NCBI GenBank assembly: GCA_945957305.1
Contig: CAMFLN010000216.1
Location: 1-6,258 of the forward strand
Origin: an uncultured Planctomycetaceae bacterium
Lineage (GTDB): Bacteria; Planctomycetota; Planctomycetia; Pirellulales; JACPPG01
Direction of reading: 5' to 3'
Length of the DNA: 6,258 nt
Shown: positions 6,124 through 6,258 of the stretch, piece by piece
How positions within the stretch are numbered: the stretch's first letter is position 1
Layout: every line of letters begins with the position of its first letter
The notes under the pieces: model-generated
Databases searched by the model: none
Told to the model about the DNA's origin: nothing
What the model saw: the letters and a program-made list of their open reading frames with translations, nothing else
Position numbers and translations under genes: made by a program

Positions 6124-6258
6124 ATGGACAAGCCGCAGAAATCTTTCGACGAGCTCAAGGATCAAGGCCGCAGCGGCCTGATTGCCGAGTTTTTCTACTT
6201 TCTCAGCCAGAACAAGAAGTGGTGGCTGCTGCCGATTCTGCTGGTGATGGGGCTCGTC
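6124..6258 (+). CDS. DUF5989 (SxtK-like) small membrane protein, truncated by window end
   Basis: The first 45 codons are present and the frame is still open at the window edge, so the 3' end is missing. The visible protein starts MDKPQKSFDELKDQGRSG, a polar, charged tail. It continues with EFFYFLSQNKKWWLLPILL (22-40), and the hydrophobic segment from about residue 33 runs off the edge. The pattern of aromatic EF-x-x-F, then NKKWWLLP, then a membrane helix is the hallmark of the DUF5989 family. These are proteins of about 50-70 residues, so perhaps a third is missing. It follows an SxtJ-family gene and a carbamoyltransferase, the order seen for sxtI-sxtJ-sxtK. The function is unknown; a membrane-bound accessory of the carbamoyltransferase is the simplest guess. 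An upstream in-frame ATG at 6082 would add 14 residues but lacks a ribosome site. Confidence 0.8.
   Translation, partial: MDKPQKSFDELKDQGRSGLIAEFFYFLSQNKKWWLLPILLVMGLV

Noticed and set aside
3641..6258. Saxitoxin biosynthesis cluster
   Set aside because: Only the carbamoylation trio is present and these families are widespread. No sxtA-type polyketide synthase or other core gene is seen.
1..6258. CRISPR array, tRNA or rRNA genes
   Set aside because: I saw no regularly spaced repeats and no recognisable tRNA or rRNA sequence on either strand.

Overview
The window looks like the left end of a G+C-rich contig from a member of the Planctomycetota, probably of the Pirellulales type. This is inferred from protein style. 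The first gene belongs to a GH10-like family that I know mainly from planctomycetes. The second is a secreted PhoPQ-activated pathogenicity-related (PqaA-type) hydrolase, a family common there. The compound palindrome between them resembles repeats I recall from planctomycete genomes. I could not run a search to confirm the taxon.

Layout: positions 1-55 are not biological. They are an Illumina Nextera/Tn5 library adapter (P5 remnant, i5 index, read-1 primer, mosaic end) left on the contig end, so genomic sequence starts at 56. Then come a forward GH10-like gene (248-1738); a 70-base nested inverted repeat (1794-1863) in the convergent gap; a reverse-strand exported PqaA-type alpha/beta hydrolase (1916-3334); and a 306-base divergent intergenic region with a weak promoter candidate and a leader hairpin. 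The window ends with a forward three-gene set: a NodU/CmcH-type carbamoyltransferase (3641-5479), an SxtJ-family membrane protein (5564-6001), and the start of a DUF5989 (SxtK-like) small membrane protein (6124 to the window end, cut off).

The last three genes form the most coherent system. The same trio (O-carbamoyltransferase plus two small proteins of unknown role) occurs as sxtI-sxtJ-sxtK in cyanobacterial saxitoxin clusters and recurs in many bacteria that make no saxitoxin. Here it probably carbamoylates an unknown substrate, perhaps a glycan or envelope component, with the two small proteins acting at the membrane. Nothing in the window indicates saxitoxin synthesis. The GH10-like protein is the other point of interest: it appears to keep the xylanase fold but lacks both catalytic glutamate motifs, so it may be a non-catalytic or re-purposed relative.
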